DNA of 64,000 nt from Bacteroides ihuae (lineage in GTDB: Bacteria > Bacteroidota > Bacteroidia > Bacteroidales > Bacteroidaceae), in NCBI RefSeq assembly GCF_900104585.1, contig NZ_FNVX01000006.1:558001-622000 (forward strand), given 5' to 3'. The position numbers and the translations under genes are program-made. This document shows, one piece after another, positions 18,521 through 27,789 of the stretch. Position 1 is the stretch's first letter; every line of letters starts with the position of its first letter. The notes under the pieces are model-generated. The model was given only the letters and a program-made list of their open reading frames with translations, was not told where the DNA came from and made no database searches.

Positions 18521-20554
18521 TTAAAATAATAAACCAATGAATAAATCAATCAACTTAATCCCTATAAAAGGAACCACGACTCCACCCATACCATATATCA
18601 GCAAGTTGCGACGAAGCAAAGCAGAAGCACCGATAGGTTTATATTGCACTCCTCGCAACGCCAGTGGAATAAGGGCCGGAATAATAAGCGCATTGAAAAT
18701 AACTGCCGAGAGTATGGCACTTTGGGGACTATGAAGATTCATGATATTCAGCGCATTCAGTTGAGGAATAGCTACCATAAACAATGCAGGCACAATCGCA
18801 AAGTATTTGGCCACATCGTTAGCGATGGAAAAAGTAGTCAACGTACCTCGCGTCATCAATAGTTGTTTGCCTATTTCTACTATCTCAATCAGCTTTGTCG
18901 GATCATTGTCAAGATCAACCATATTACCCGCTTCTTTTGCCGCTTGCGTCCCACTATTCATCGCAACACCCACGTTGGCTTGTGCCAATGCCGGAGCATC
19001 ATTTGTCCCATCTCCCATCATGGCTACCAGTTTGCCCGACTCTTGTTCTTTTTTAATATATTCCATCTTATCCTCGGGTTTTGCTTCAGCAATGAAATCA
19101 TCTACCCCGGCCTTTTCAGCAATATACTTAGCTGTCAACGGATTATCTCCTGTCACCATCACCGTCTTTACTCCCATTTTGCGCAAACGTTCAAAACGTT
19201 CCTGAATACCGGGTTTGATGATGTCCTGCAATTCAATAACACCCATCACTTTCTGACTTACGCAAACAACCAACGGTGTACCTCCATTACTCGATATGGC
19301 AGCAATAATGCTTTCCGTCTCTTTAGGAAAACTGTTTTTCACAGCTTCCGTCATCTTGCGAATAGCGTCAAAAGCACCCTTTCGTATCTTAGTCCCATCA
19401 GCCAAATCTACTCCTGAAGACTTTGTTTCAGCAGTAAACTTCACCATTCGCGAACCGACAGTATTGAGGTTTCTCACACGAAATCCCCATTCACGTCCCA
19501 ATTCCACAATCGATTTACCCTCAGGTGTTTCGTCGGAGAGAGAAGAGAGCATACAAATCTCCACAAAAGAGCGCTCGTCAACTCCTACCGTAGGATAAAA
19601 TTTAGTAGCCTTACGATTACCAATGGTAATGGTTCCGGTTTTATCGAGCAACAATGTGTCCACATCTCCGGCCGTTTCTACCGCCTTACCCGATTTCGTT
19701 ATTACGTTAGCACGCAAAGCTCTATCCATACCTGCAATACCAATAGCAGAAAGTAATCCACCAATAGTGGTTGGAATCAAGCATACAAACAATGAAATCA
19801 AAGAAGCAATGGTCAGCGTTGTATGGCTATAGTCGGCCAACGGCTTGAGGGTAATGCACACAATCACAAAAACCAATGTAAAGCCAGCCAACAGAATCGT
19901 TAAAGCTATCTCATTCGGTGTTTTCTTACGCGAAGCACCTTCTACCAAGGCTATCATCTTATCGAGGAAGCTCTCTCCCGGTTGGGTAGTCACCATTACT
20001 TTTATCATATCCGAGAGCACTTTTGTTCCACCGGTAACAGAACTTTTATCTCCGCCAGCCTCACGAATAACCGGAGCACTCTCTCCTGTAATAGCACTTT
20101 CATCAATAGAAGCCAAGCCCTCTACAATTTCTCCGTCTGAAGGAATTATATCGCCTGCCTCGCAAACAAAAACATCACCTTTCTTCAGTTTCGAACTGCT
20201 AACAACTTGTACATCGTTCCCGTTCACCAATTTGGCCGGAGTCTCTTCCCTCGTTTTGCGCAAACTGTCTGCCTGAGCCTTGCCTCGTGCTTCGGCAATC
20301 GCCTCTGCAAAATTGGCAAACAGCAAGGTGATGAACAGCACCAAAAACACCACAAAATTATAACCAAATGAACCTTGTGAACTATTGCTGATGGAATAGA
20401 GCATAACCGGAAGCATAACCAGTGTAGCCACTTCCACGGTAAACATTATCGGATTTTTTATCATTGTTCGTGGATCAAGTTTCACGAACGATTGCTTAAA
20501 GCTCTCTATCAATTGCTTCTTTGGAAATAAAGAAGTCGATTTATTCTCTTTCAT
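18521..20554 (-). CDS. kdpB: Potassium-transporting P-type ATPase subunit KdpB
   Basis: The ATPase of the high-affinity K+ pump in the inner membrane. I chose the ATG at 20554 (677 residues) rather than the GTG at 20593, because [10 protein letters not shown] is the usual KdpB opening. Visible are the actuator motif ([12 protein letters not shown]), the phosphorylation motif [13 protein letters not shown], the nucleotide-binding core, the hinge [16 protein letters not shown] and [24 protein letters not shown]. About seven membrane segments are present, with the low-charge helix pattern of KdpB. Gene order after kdpA (gap about 48 bp) is standard. Confidence 0.97.
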   Translation of the reverse strand: MKENKSTSLFPKKQLIESFKQSFVKLDPRTMIKNPIMFTVEVATLVMLPVMLYSISNSSQGSFGYNFVVFLVLFITLLFANFAEAIAEARGKAQADSLRKTREETPAKLVNGNDVQVVSSSKLKKGDVFVCEAGDIIPSDGEIVEGLASIDESAITGESAPVIREAGGDKSSVTGGTKVLSDMIKVMVTTQPGESFLDKMIALVEGASRKKTPNEIALTILLAGFTLVFVIVCITLKPLADYSHTTLTIASLISLFVCLIPTTIGGLLSAIGIAGMDRALRANVITKSGKAVETAGDVDTLLLDKTGTITIGNRKATKFYPTVGVDERSFVEICMLSSLSDETPEGKSIVELGREWGFRVRNLNTVGSRMVKFTAETKSSGVDLADGTKIRKGAFDAIRKMTEAVKNSFPKETESIIAAISSNGGTPLVVCVSQKVMGVIELQDIIKPGIQERFERLRKMGVKTVMVTGDNPLTAKYIAEKAGVDDFIAEAKPEDKMEYIKKEQESGKLVAMMGDGTNDAPALAQANVGVAMNSGTQAAKEAGNMVDLDNDPTKLIEIVEIGKQLLMTRGTLTTFSIANDVAKYFAIVPALFMVAIPQLNALNIMNLHSPQSAILSAVIFNALIIPALIPLALRGVQYKPIGASALLRRNLLIYGMGGVVVPFIGIKLIDLFIGLLF

Positions 20555-20602
20555 ATCACTTTTACTATTAAACGATTTTATACGCTTTGCCACACAATCT
20601 CA

Positions 20603-22309
20603 TTATAAACTCAGATGCTCAGCAATAGAGCTTAAGGCTAATACCGGGAAGAAAGAGAGAGCTGCCACAATAAATATAACAGCAAACGTCATCATTCCGA
20701 AGGTGCTCGTATCCGTTTTAAGCGTACCTGCGCTTTCTGGTATAAATTTCTTCTCGGCCAAAAGTCCCGCAATGGCTACTTGACCGATGATTGGAATGAA
20801 ACGCCCAAAAAGCAACACGATACCGCAAGCATAATTCCAGAAAGGAGTATTATCTCCCAGGCCTTCAAAGCCCGAACCATTGTTAGCCGCAGAGGATGTA
20901 AACTCATAAAGCATCTCGCTCAAGCCATGAGATCCGGAGTTCTTGAGCCATCCACCTTCACTCTCAACAAAGCCGGGGGCGTGAACAAAGAGATAACTGG
21001 CCAATGCCGTGCCTACCAAAATGAGGAAAGGATGTAACAACACTACTATTGTAGCTATTTTCATTTCTTTAGCTTCTACCTTTTTACCTAAGAATTCAGG
21101 CGTACGCCCCACCATCAGACCGCTAATAAATACAGCCATAATAATGAATGTATAGTAATTCATCCATCCTACTCCCACACCGCCAAACCATGTATTAATC
21201 TGCATATTGAGCATCTCAATCGTTCCAGAGAGCGGCATCATGCTATCATGCATACCATTGACTGAGCCATTGGAAGTAACAGTAGTACTAGAGCCCCATA
21301 AAGCTGTGGAAGCTGCGCCGAAGCGTATTTCTTTTCCCTCCATCGAACCGTTCTTCTGGGCAATACCCATCGCATCTATTCTCGGATTACCATTCGTCTC
21401 TTGATAAATCATAGCTACCGTATCCACCAAATAAGCGAACAACATTACACTAAAAATACCATAGGCTAACTTTCTACGCTTTACATAAAAACCAAATGCC
21501 AATACCATCGCCATCGGCAAAAGCATAATTGCACAGTTTTGGAGCATATTAGTAAAATAGGTAGGGTTTTCTAATGGATGCGAGGAGTTAGTTCCAAAGA
21601 AGCCACCGCCATTTGTGCCTAACTGTTTGATAGGAACAATAGCAGCTGCCGGACCTTGCGAAACCAACTGTTCGACCCCTTCGAGAGTCGTTATCTTCAT
21701 TCTTCCATCAAAGCCCATTGGCACTCCTTGCAGAATAAAGATAAACCCTAAAAGCAAAGCAAGAGGTAGCAATATTCGAGTGCAACTTCTTACTAAAAAA
21801 CTCCAGAAGTTGCCGATTGTTTTTGTTGTTTTCGCAGCCATTGAGTGCATAACTCCCGCCATAGCGGCCATACCGGTAGCAGCTGTAATAAACTGGAAAA
21901 ACATGATAACAAACAACTGCGTAAAATAAGTCAGCCCGCTCTCACCACTATAATGTTGCAAGTTACAATTGACCAGAAAACTGATACTCGTGTTAAAAGC
22001 CTGATCGAAAGTCTGTCCCGCATTTGCATCCGGATTTAATGGAAGCCAACCCTGAGCCATGAGAAATACCATGCCCCAAATAAACCAAAATGCATTCAAA
22101 ATAAGCATCGACTTCAGAAAAGTCTTCCAGTTCATCTCTTCATCGGCATTAATGCCACACACCTTATATAAGAACTTCTCTACCGGAAGCATGAAGTCCA
22201 ACCAAGTCTTCTCTCCTTTATATACCCTGGCAATGTATTTCCCTAGCGGATAGCTCAATACCAGCATGAGAACAACCTGCAAGCCAACTCCTAATAATTC
22301 TGTATTCAT
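20603..22309 (-). CDS. kdpA: Potassium-transporting ATPase subunit KdpA
   Basis: A 568-residue, roughly ten-helix membrane protein of the SKT superfamily that forms the K+ selectivity filter. Recognisable segments are SFLVNCNLQHYSGE (first pore loop), GTNGGGFFGTNSSHPLENPT (second), STALWGSSTTVTSNGSVN (third) and FTSSAANNGSGFEGLGDNTPFWN (fourth). All four pore loops are present. Its start lies 18 bp after the small kdpF gene and it is followed by kdpB. Confidence 0.97.
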   Translation of the reverse strand: MNTELLGVGLQVVLMLVLSYPLGKYIARVYKGEKTWLDFMLPVEKFLYKVCGINADEEMNWKTFLKSMLILNAFWFIWGMVFLMAQGWLPLNPDANAGQTFDQAFNTSISFLVNCNLQHYSGESGLTYFTQLFVIMFFQFITAATGMAAMAGVMHSMAAKTTKTIGNFWSFLVRSCTRILLPLALLLGFIFILQGVPMGFDGRMKITTLEGVEQLVSQGPAAAIVPIKQLGTNGGGFFGTNSSHPLENPTYFTNMLQNCAIMLLPMAMVLAFGFYVKRRKLAYGIFSVMLFAYLVDTVAMIYQETNGNPRIDAMGIAQKNGSMEGKEIRFGAASTALWGSSTTVTSNGSVNGMHDSMMPLSGTIEMLNMQINTWFGGVGVGWMNYYTFIIMAVFISGLMVGRTPEFLGKKVEAKEMKIATIVVLLHPFLILVGTALASYLFVHAPGFVESEGGWLKNSGSHGLSEMLYEFTSSAANNGSGFEGLGDNTPFWNYACGIVLLFGRFIPIIGQVAIAGLLAEKKFIPESAGTLKTDTSTFGMMTFAVIFIVAALSFFPVLALSSIAEHLSL

Positions 22310-22327
22310 TGTTTTACTAATCTAAAA

Positions 22328-22408
22328 TTAAAACCTTTCGGGCTTAAGAAGCACATACACCAAATAGCCAAAAATTGCAATCCCTAATACAAGTAATGTA
22401 GTATACAT
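22328..22408 (-). CDS. kdpF: Potassium-transporting ATPase small subunit KdpF
   Basis: A 26-residue single-helix peptide, easily missed by gene callers. It starts with ATG at 22408, reads MYTTLLVLGIAIFGYLV and ends KPERF with TAA. One hydrophobic helix and a KPERF-type C-terminus are typical of KdpF. It sits 18 bp upstream of kdpA in the standard F-A-B-C order. KdpF is a lipid-like stabiliser of the complex. Confidence 0.9.
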   Translation of the reverse strand: MYTTLLVLGIAIFGYLVYVLLKPERF

Positions 22409-22475
22409 AATAATCTGCTTTTCTTAAATTAAAATCATCCGTTTTACTTCTATATCTACTTATCGAAATGCGTGC

Positions 22476-22483
22476 CAAAAATA
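22476..22483 (-). promoter_or_regulatory. Putative kdp operon promoter -7 element
   Basis: TATTTTTG on the minus strand, about 68 bp before the kdpF start. It directly abuts a sigma-54-like TGGCACG (22477-22471), so either holoenzyme might use this region. Confidence 0.4.
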
Positions 22484-22526
22484 CTTGCATCGACATAAAG
22501 AACTGTATATCAATTAAATAAAAATA

Positions 22527-22560
22527 AAAAGGTCCCTTTGATTCAACAAAGAGACCTTTT
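22527..22560. terminator. Intrinsic terminator between response regulator and kdp operon
   Basis: AAAAGGTCCCTTTG and CAAAGAGACCTTTT form a stem with a short loop and T-rich flanks. On the minus strand it lies after the NtrC-type gene and before kdpF, separating the two transcripts. Confidence 0.85.
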
Positions 22561-22607
22561 CATTTTGATAGGGTTCACACTATTATGGAAAAAGGGTAAT
22601 CGCTATA

Positions 22608-23960
22608 TCAAGCATTTATTTTATATTCCTCAATTTTGCGGTATAAAGTAGTGAGGCCGATTTTCAACAGTCGGGCAGTCTCGGTTTTATTTCCATGCGT
22701 ATACTCCAGTACACGTACGATGTGCCTTTTCTCCATGGCAGATAGCTCAAAGCTGGAAGTTGCTGCATCATCATCCGATCTTTCGTAATGGCTATGTTGG
22801 ATTTCCAACGGGAGATCTTCTAAGGCTAGCTGTTTGCCGTTGCACACAATTAAACTTCGTTCAATCACATTTCTGAGCTCACGTATATTCCCTTTCCATG
22901 GCTGCAATTCAATCGCCTTCAAAAAAGCAGGAGTCATTTCACAACCCGAATAGCCCATTTTCTCAGAGAAACACGCCATAAAAGTTTCAGCCAATTTCCT
23001 TATATCACCAAGTCTTTCACGCAGAGGCGGTAACTGAATTTGGAAAACAGACAAACGATAAAACAAATCTTCACGAAAGCGGCCGGCCACTATCTCTTCA
23101 TTCAGATGCCGATTTGTGGCTGCTATAATACGGACATTAACTAAAGTAGGTTTCGTTTCTCCAATCTTTATGTATTCACCCGTTTCAAGTATACGCAGTA
23201 GTTTGGCCTGCAATTCGAAAGCCATCTCTCCTATTTCGTCTAAGAATATCGTTCCGCTATTAGCCTCCTCAAAGAGCCCTTTTTTATCTTTTGACGCACC
23301 GGTAAAGGAACCGGCCTTATAGCCAAACATCTCACTCTCGAGTAATTCTTTGCTAAACGAAGAACAGTTCACTGCCACAAAGTTATTTTTGCAACGCTTG
23401 CCCGCATAGTGTATGGCTTGTGCAAAGACTTCTTTGCCTGTACCCGTCTCACCCGTCAACAGTACAGGAACATCCGTTGTTGCGACTTTCTGAGCTAACA
23501 AAACAGCCTCCCTTATAGGTTTGGAATCTCCTGTTATCGAATCAAAGGAATACAATTGCCCCACTTTTTTCTCTAACTTTTCCAAACGTGCGTTCATTCG
23601 AGTTTTTTCCACAGCCCGGCTCACTAAAGGAATTATCTTGTTGTTATCATCTCCTTTAGTTATGTAGTCAAAGGCCCCATTCTTTATGGCCTGTACCCCA
23701 TCTGCAATATTACCATGAGCAGTAAGCAGAATAATTTCCATACCGGGAGCTATTTTTTTAAGAGAAGTGACTAAGTCTACTCCATTTCCGTCTGGCAAGA
23801 AAACATCACACAATGTCACATCAGGCATATGCAGCTCCAGTTGCTTCAGTGCTCCTTTGCAATCGCCCGCCTGAAACACTTCGTATCCTTCCAGCTCCAT
23901 CATACGCCCCAACAGAACGCGAATCTGAACTTCATCATCTATAATAAGGACTTTATTCAT
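22608..23960 (-). CDS. Sigma-54-dependent response regulator, NtrC family
   Basis: 450 residues from the ATG at 23960, preferred because it opens MNKVLIIDDE directly. The receiver (1-120) has the acidic pair DD8-9, Asp52 as phosphoacceptor (LCDVFLPDG) and a conserved lysine. The AAA+ domain (about 140-370) has Walker A LLTGETGTGKE, the sigma-54-contacting loop GSFTGA (usual form GAFTGA), Walker B GTIFLDEIGE and RLSVFQIQLPPLRER. A Fis-type helix-turn-helix ends the protein (KTETARLLKIGLTTLYRKI). It sits upstream of kdpFABC, in the place where most bacteria have an OmpR-type KdpE. The kinase at 15345-16784 is the plausible partner. A -7 element (TATCTTTG, 24021-24014) lies upstream. Confidence 0.92.
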   Translation of the reverse strand: MNKVLIIDDEVQIRVLLGRMMELEGYEVFQAGDCKGALKQLELHMPDVTLCDVFLPDGNGVDLVTSLKKIAPGMEIILLTAHGNIADGVQAIKNGAFDYITKGDDNNKIIPLVSRAVEKTRMNARLEKLEKKVGQLYSFDSITGDSKPIREAVLLAQKVATTDVPVLLTGETGTGKEVFAQAIHYAGKRCKNNFVAVNCSSFSKELLESEMFGYKAGSFTGASKDKKGLFEEANSGTIFLDEIGEMAFELQAKLLRILETGEYIKIGETKPTLVNVRIIAATNRHLNEEIVAGRFREDLFYRLSVFQIQLPPLRERLGDIRKLAETFMACFSEKMGYSGCEMTPAFLKAIELQPWKGNIRELRNVIERSLIVCNGKQLALEDLPLEIQHSHYERSDDDAATSSFELSAMEKRHIVRVLEYTHGNKTETARLLKIGLTTLYRKIEEYKINA

Positions 23961-24013
23961 TTTTCTTTTTATTCTCAAGCCAATGTAATTGCTTTTTTGA
24001 AAAGTTAAGAATA

Positions 24014-24021
24014 CAAAGATA
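24014..24021 (-). promoter_or_regulatory. Putative promoter -7 element of the NtrC-type regulator
   Basis: TATCTTTG on the minus strand, 53 bp before the ATG, fits TAnnTTTG. Confidence 0.5.
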
Positions 24022-24121
24022 ACAGTTTCCGCTGAATTCTTTCATCCCCACCCAAAACAAATCGTCTACTCCGATTGTTATTTCCACTAGAAACTATTTA
24101 TCTATAAAAAGAAAGAAACAC

Positions 24122-26557
24122 ATGAAGATTATCATTATTGGAGGCGTTGCCGGAGGTGCAACTACTGCCGCACGTATCAGAAGAGTTGACGAAACTGCTG
24201 AAATCATCCTTCTAGAGAAAGGAAAATACATCTCTTACGCCAATTGCGGCCTACCTTATTATATAGGAGGGGTAATTGCCGAACGCGAGAAATTGTTTGT
24301 GCAAACTCCTCAGGCTTTTTCTACTCGTTTCAAGGTAGATGTACGAACGGAAAATGAAGTCGTTGCTATTAATAAAGAGCAGAAGCAGGTAACAATACGT
24401 CGCAATGATGGTAGTGAATACGACGAAGATTATGATAAGCTGGTGATCTCTACCGGTGCCTCTCCCGTGCGTCCGCCACTACCTGGCATTGATTCTGAAG
24501 GCATTTTCACCCTAAGGAATGTGAATGATACGGATCGGATTAAAGCATATATCAACTGTCATGACGTAAAGCGGGCAGTCGTTGTAGGTGCCGGATTCAT
24601 TGGCCTCGAAATGGCAGAGAATCTTCATATTCTGGGTGCTAAGGTATCTATTGTGGAGATGGGAAATCAGGTGATGGCTCCTATCGACTTCTCCATGGCT
24701 GCTTTGGTTCATCAACATCTGATGGAGAAAGGAGTAAACCTTTATTTAGAGCAGGCGGTTGCTTCGTTTAAGAAAAACGAGCAGGATATGGAAGTGGTAT
24801 TTAAAGATGGGCAAACAATTGGTGCGGACATCGTTATACTTTCCATTGGCGTGCGCCCCGAAACAACTCTTGCCAAGGAAGCCGGACTCACTATCGGCGT
24901 TGCCGGAGGAATTCAGGTAGACGAGTATCTGCAAACTTCGGATGAGGCTATTTATGCCATAGGCGATGTGATTGAGTTTCCACACCCCATTACCGGAAAA
25001 CCATGGCTTAACTATCTGGCCGGACCGGCCAACCGCCAAGGACGTATTGTGGCAGACAACTTGCTATTTGGAAATCAACGAAAGTATGAGGGTTCTATCG
25101 GTACCTCCATTGCCAAAGTGTTCGATCTCACTGTAGCTTCCACCGGGTTACCAGCCAAACGCTTGAGACAAGAAGACATTGCTTACTTATCGTCAACCAC
25201 ACACTCTTCCTCTCATGCGGGATATTACCCCGATGCATTGCCATTGAGTATCAAAATCACCTTTGATGAACAAAGCGGTCGCCTTTACGGTGCCCAAATA
25301 GTTGGCTACGATGGAGTAGACAAACGTATTGATGAAATCGCATTAGTCATCAAACACAAAGGAACAATCTTTGATCTGATGGAAGTGGAACAAGCTTACG
25401 CCCCACCCTTCTCTTCAGCCAAAGACCCTATAGCTATAGCGGGCTATGTGGCAGAAAACATTCTTACCGGAAAGATGAAGCCTGTTTATTGGAGAGAAGT
25501 ACGTGATGCGAAACCTGAAGAGGTCTTTTTACTTGACATACGTACTGTAGACGAATTCTCACTTGGAGCACTGCCCGGCGCCAAAAATATTCCTCTGGAT
25601 GAGTTACGTGACCATCTTTCAGAAGTACCTACCGATCAGCCTGTATATATCTATTGTGCGGTTGGTTTGAGAGGTTATCTAGCTTACCGCATACTTACGC
25701 AACACGGATTCGCCAACATACGAAATCTATCGGGAGGATACAAAACCTATAGTGCTGCCGTGGCACCGGTAACTCAACAGAAGCAGGCCATAACCAATGA
25801 AGAGTCTGCACCCACCGTTAAGCCCACAGTAAAAGCAATTCGTGTAGATGCCTGCGGACTGCAATGTCCCGGTCCTATCCTCAAAATGAAGAAAGTGGTA
25901 GACACCCTTATTCCGGGCGAACAAATTGAGATTATCGCAACCGACCCAGGCTTCTTGCGTGACGCTGCTGCTTGGTGTAATTCGACCGGCAACCGCCTCG
26001 TTTCTCAGGAATCGATGGGTGGGAAATCTTTCACCGTCATTCAAAAGGAAGAGCCGAAGGCATGTAAACTCGTTAGTTCTTGCGACGGAAAAGGAAAGAC
26101 TTTTATCATGTTCAGCGATGATCTTGATAAAGCTCTGGCCACTTTTGTGTTAGCAAACGGTGCCGCTGCTACCGGACAGAAAGTGACCATTTTCTTCACG
26201 TTCTGGGGACTGAATGTAATTAAGAAACTTCATAAACCAAATGTAGACAAAGATATTTTCGGTAAAATGTTTGGCATGATGCTTCCCGACAGTTCACAAA
26301 ATCTGAAACTCTCAAAGATGAGTATGGGCGGTATGGGTGGCAAAATGATGCGTTACATCATGCATCGCAAAGGAATTGATTCTTTGGAGTCGTTACGCGA
26401 ACAGGCTTTAGAGAATGGAGTAGAGTTTATTGCCTGCCAGATGTCAATGGATGTGATGGGAGTAAAACGAGAAGAAATGTTGGATGAAGTAACTGTAGGC
26501 GGCGTAGCAACTTATATGGAACGAGCTGACAATGCTAACATCAACTTATTTATTTAA
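24122..26557 (+). CDS. Four-domain sulfur-handling flavoprotein (CoA-disulfide-reductase-like, rhodanese, TusA, DsrE)
   Basis: An 811-residue cytoplasmic fusion. Residues 1-450 form a pyridine-nucleotide disulfide oxidoreductase with IIIGGVAGGATTAARIRR and the single active Cys42 (YANCGLPYYIGG), as in CoA-disulfide reductase and NADH-dependent persulfide reductases. Residues about 460-545 form a rhodanese domain with Cys in YIYCAVGLRGY. Residues about 570-645 form a TusA-like domain (DACGLQCPGPILKMKK). Residues about 655-811 form a DsrE-like domain (TFIMFSDDLDKALATFVLANGA). The order suggests persulfide reduction plus sulfur relay within one chain. A role in polysulfide or persulfide detoxification is inference. 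It is monocistronic, with a terminator after it. Confidence 0.88.
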   Translation: MKIIIIGGVAGGATTAARIRRVDETAEIILLEKGKYISYANCGLPYYIGGVIAEREKLFVQTPQAFSTRFKVDVRTENEVVAINKEQKQVTIRRNDGSEYDEDYDKLVISTGASPVRPPLPGIDSEGIFTLRNVNDTDRIKAYINCHDVKRAVVVGAGFIGLEMAENLHILGAKVSIVEMGNQVMAPIDFSMAALVHQHLMEKGVNLYLEQAVASFKKNEQDMEVVFKDGQTIGADIVILSIGVRPETTLAKEAGLTIGVAGGIQVDEYLQTSDEAIYAIGDVIEFPHPITGKPWLNYLAGPANRQGRIVADNLLFGNQRKYEGSIGTSIAKVFDLTVASTGLPAKRLRQEDIAYLSSTTHSSSHAGYYPDALPLSIKITFDEQSGRLYGAQIVGYDGVDKRIDEIALVIKHKGTIFDLMEVEQAYAPPFSSAKDPIAIAGYVAENILTGKMKPVYWREVRDAKPEEVFLLDIRTVDEFSLGALPGAKNIPLDELRDHLSEVPTDQPVYIYCAVGLRGYLAYRILTQHGFANIRNLSGGYKTYSAAVAPVTQQKQAITNEESAPTVKPTVKAIRVDACGLQCPGPILKMKKVVDTLIPGEQIEIIATDPGFLRDAAAWCNSTGNRLVSQESMGGKSFTVIQKEEPKACKLVSSCDGKGKTFIMFSDDLDKALATFVLANGAAATGQKVTIFFTFWGLNVIKKLHKPNVDKDIFGKMFGMMLPDSSQNLKLSKMSMGGMGGKMMRYIMHRKGIDSLESLREQALENGVEFIACQMSMDVMGVKREEMLDEVTVGGVATYMERADNANINLFI

Positions 26558-26604
26558 AGAGAAAAAGCTTTTCGGAAAAAGATTCGATATGCTAAACTTT
26601 TAAG

Positions 26605-26642
26605 AAGTATGCACGTTTTAGAAATGGAACGTGCATACTTTG
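26605..26642. terminator. Intrinsic terminator
   Basis: AAGTATGCACGTT pairs with AACGTGCATACTT (13 bp) around an 10-nt loop and is followed by TTTG. It separates the flavoprotein from the DUF1304 gene. Confidence 0.75.
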
Positions 26643-26671
26643 TGTATAACGTCATATTAAGAGTTTAAAAG

Positions 26672-27037
26672 ATGAAAATAGCTACAGAGATTTTAATTGC
26701 AATCGTAGCATTAGAGCATTTATACATTCTATGGATGGAAATGTTTTCTTGGGAAATTGCAGGCAAAAGAGTATTCAAGAAAAGCCTTCCCGAAGAACTG
26801 TTTAAACAAACGAAAGGATTGGCTGCCAATCAAGGTTTGTATAATGGCTTCTTAGCTGCAGGACTCATCTGGTCCTTTTTCATAACCAATTTGGAATGGA
26901 AGGAGAACGTTGCTTTATTCTTCCTAAGCTGTGTTGCTCTCGCCGGTATTTATGGAGCACTATCAGCCGACAAAAAGATTTTCTTCATCCAATCTCTGCC
27001 AGCCATACTCGCAATGGTTCTTTTATTAATGTACTAA
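26672..27037 (+). CDS. DUF1304 membrane protein
   Basis: A 121-residue protein with four hydrophobic segments. It has the family-typical opening (ILIAIVALEHLYILWMEMFSW), a conserved LAANQGLYNGFLAAGL segment around residue 50, then LFFLSCVALAGIYGAL and a final helix. It is a small inner-membrane protein of unknown function. It is followed 20 bp later by a nitroreductase and is likely cotranscribed with it. Confidence 0.85.
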   Translation: MKIATEILIAIVALEHLYILWMEMFSWEIAGKRVFKKSLPEELFKQTKGLAANQGLYNGFLAAGLIWSFFITNLEWKENVALFFLSCVALAGIYGALSADKKIFFIQSLPAILAMVLLLMY

Positions 27038-27057
27038 AACAATTCAATTTATTTATT

Positions 27058-27693
27058 ATGAGTTTATTAAATGATTTCCAGTGGCGCTATGCTACAAAAA
27101 AATTCGATATATCGAAAAAGGTTGAGCAATCATTAGTTGACAGTATCGTAGAAGCTGCCCGCCTAGCTCCTACATCTTCCGGACTACAACCATTTAAAGT
27201 GATTGTTATCTCCAATCAAGAATTAAAAGATAAAATTATGCCCATTGCTTTTGGGCAAACAATCGTTTCAGAATGTTCGCACTTGTTGGTGTTTGCTGCT
27301 TGGAACAGATACACAGAAGAAAGGATTGATCATATCTATTCAATTACGACACAAGAGCGCAATCAACCGGCGGATAGATATCAAAGGTACACCGATATGC
27401 TAAAAGATACTTATCTAAAGCAGACAGAAGCGGAAAATTTTGGACACACAGCCCGTCAATCCTACATCGGACTCAGTTTTGCAATGGCAGAAGCAGCCGT
27501 ACTAAAGGTCGATTCAACACCAATGGAAGGTTTCGATAATGCTCAGCTAGATGCACTGTTGGAACTTGAAGCCAAAGGATTGAAGAGTGTGCTTATGCTT
27601 CCCATTGGTTATCGTGAAGAGAACGGTGATTGGTTGGAAAAGATGAACAAAGCACGCCATCCTAAAGAGGAATTTGTTCTAGAAATTAAATAG
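27058..27693 (+). CDS. NAD(P)H-dependent nitroreductase-family oxidoreductase
   Basis: The ATG at 27058 gives 211 residues and the standard opening MSLLNDFQWRYATKKFD. Longer in-frame extensions overlap the DUF1304 gene and have no family similarity. This is a dimeric FMN enzyme of the NfsB/YdgI group. FMN-phosphate binding is suggested by RYATKKFD, EAARLAPTSSGLQPFKVIVI is the second family block, and GLSFAMAEAAVL and PIGYREENGDW lie in the C-terminal half. It reduces quinones or nitro compounds with NAD(P)H; the natural substrate is unknown. A bidirectional terminator follows. Confidence 0.9.
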   Translation: MSLLNDFQWRYATKKFDISKKVEQSLVDSIVEAARLAPTSSGLQPFKVIVISNQELKDKIMPIAFGQTIVSECSHLLVFAAWNRYTEERIDHIYSITTQERNQPADRYQRYTDMLKDTYLKQTEAENFGHTARQSYIGLSFAMAEAAVLKVDSTPMEGFDNAQLDALLELEAKGLKSVLMLPIGYREENGDWLEKMNKARHPKEEFVLEIK

Positions 27694-27717
27694 AAACAGA
27701 ACGATTGCTTTATCCAA

Positions 27718-27760
27718 AAATACATGCGAACCAAATATAAAGCTAGGTTCGCATGTATTT
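27718..27760. terminator. Bidirectional intrinsic terminator
   Basis: AAATACATGCGAACC pairs perfectly with GGTTCGCATGTATTT (15 bp) around a 13-nt loop, between the convergent nitroreductase and PepSY genes. Confidence 0.85.
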
Positions 27761-27789
27761 CGTATTTGCTACAATTAAACAGATAATCA

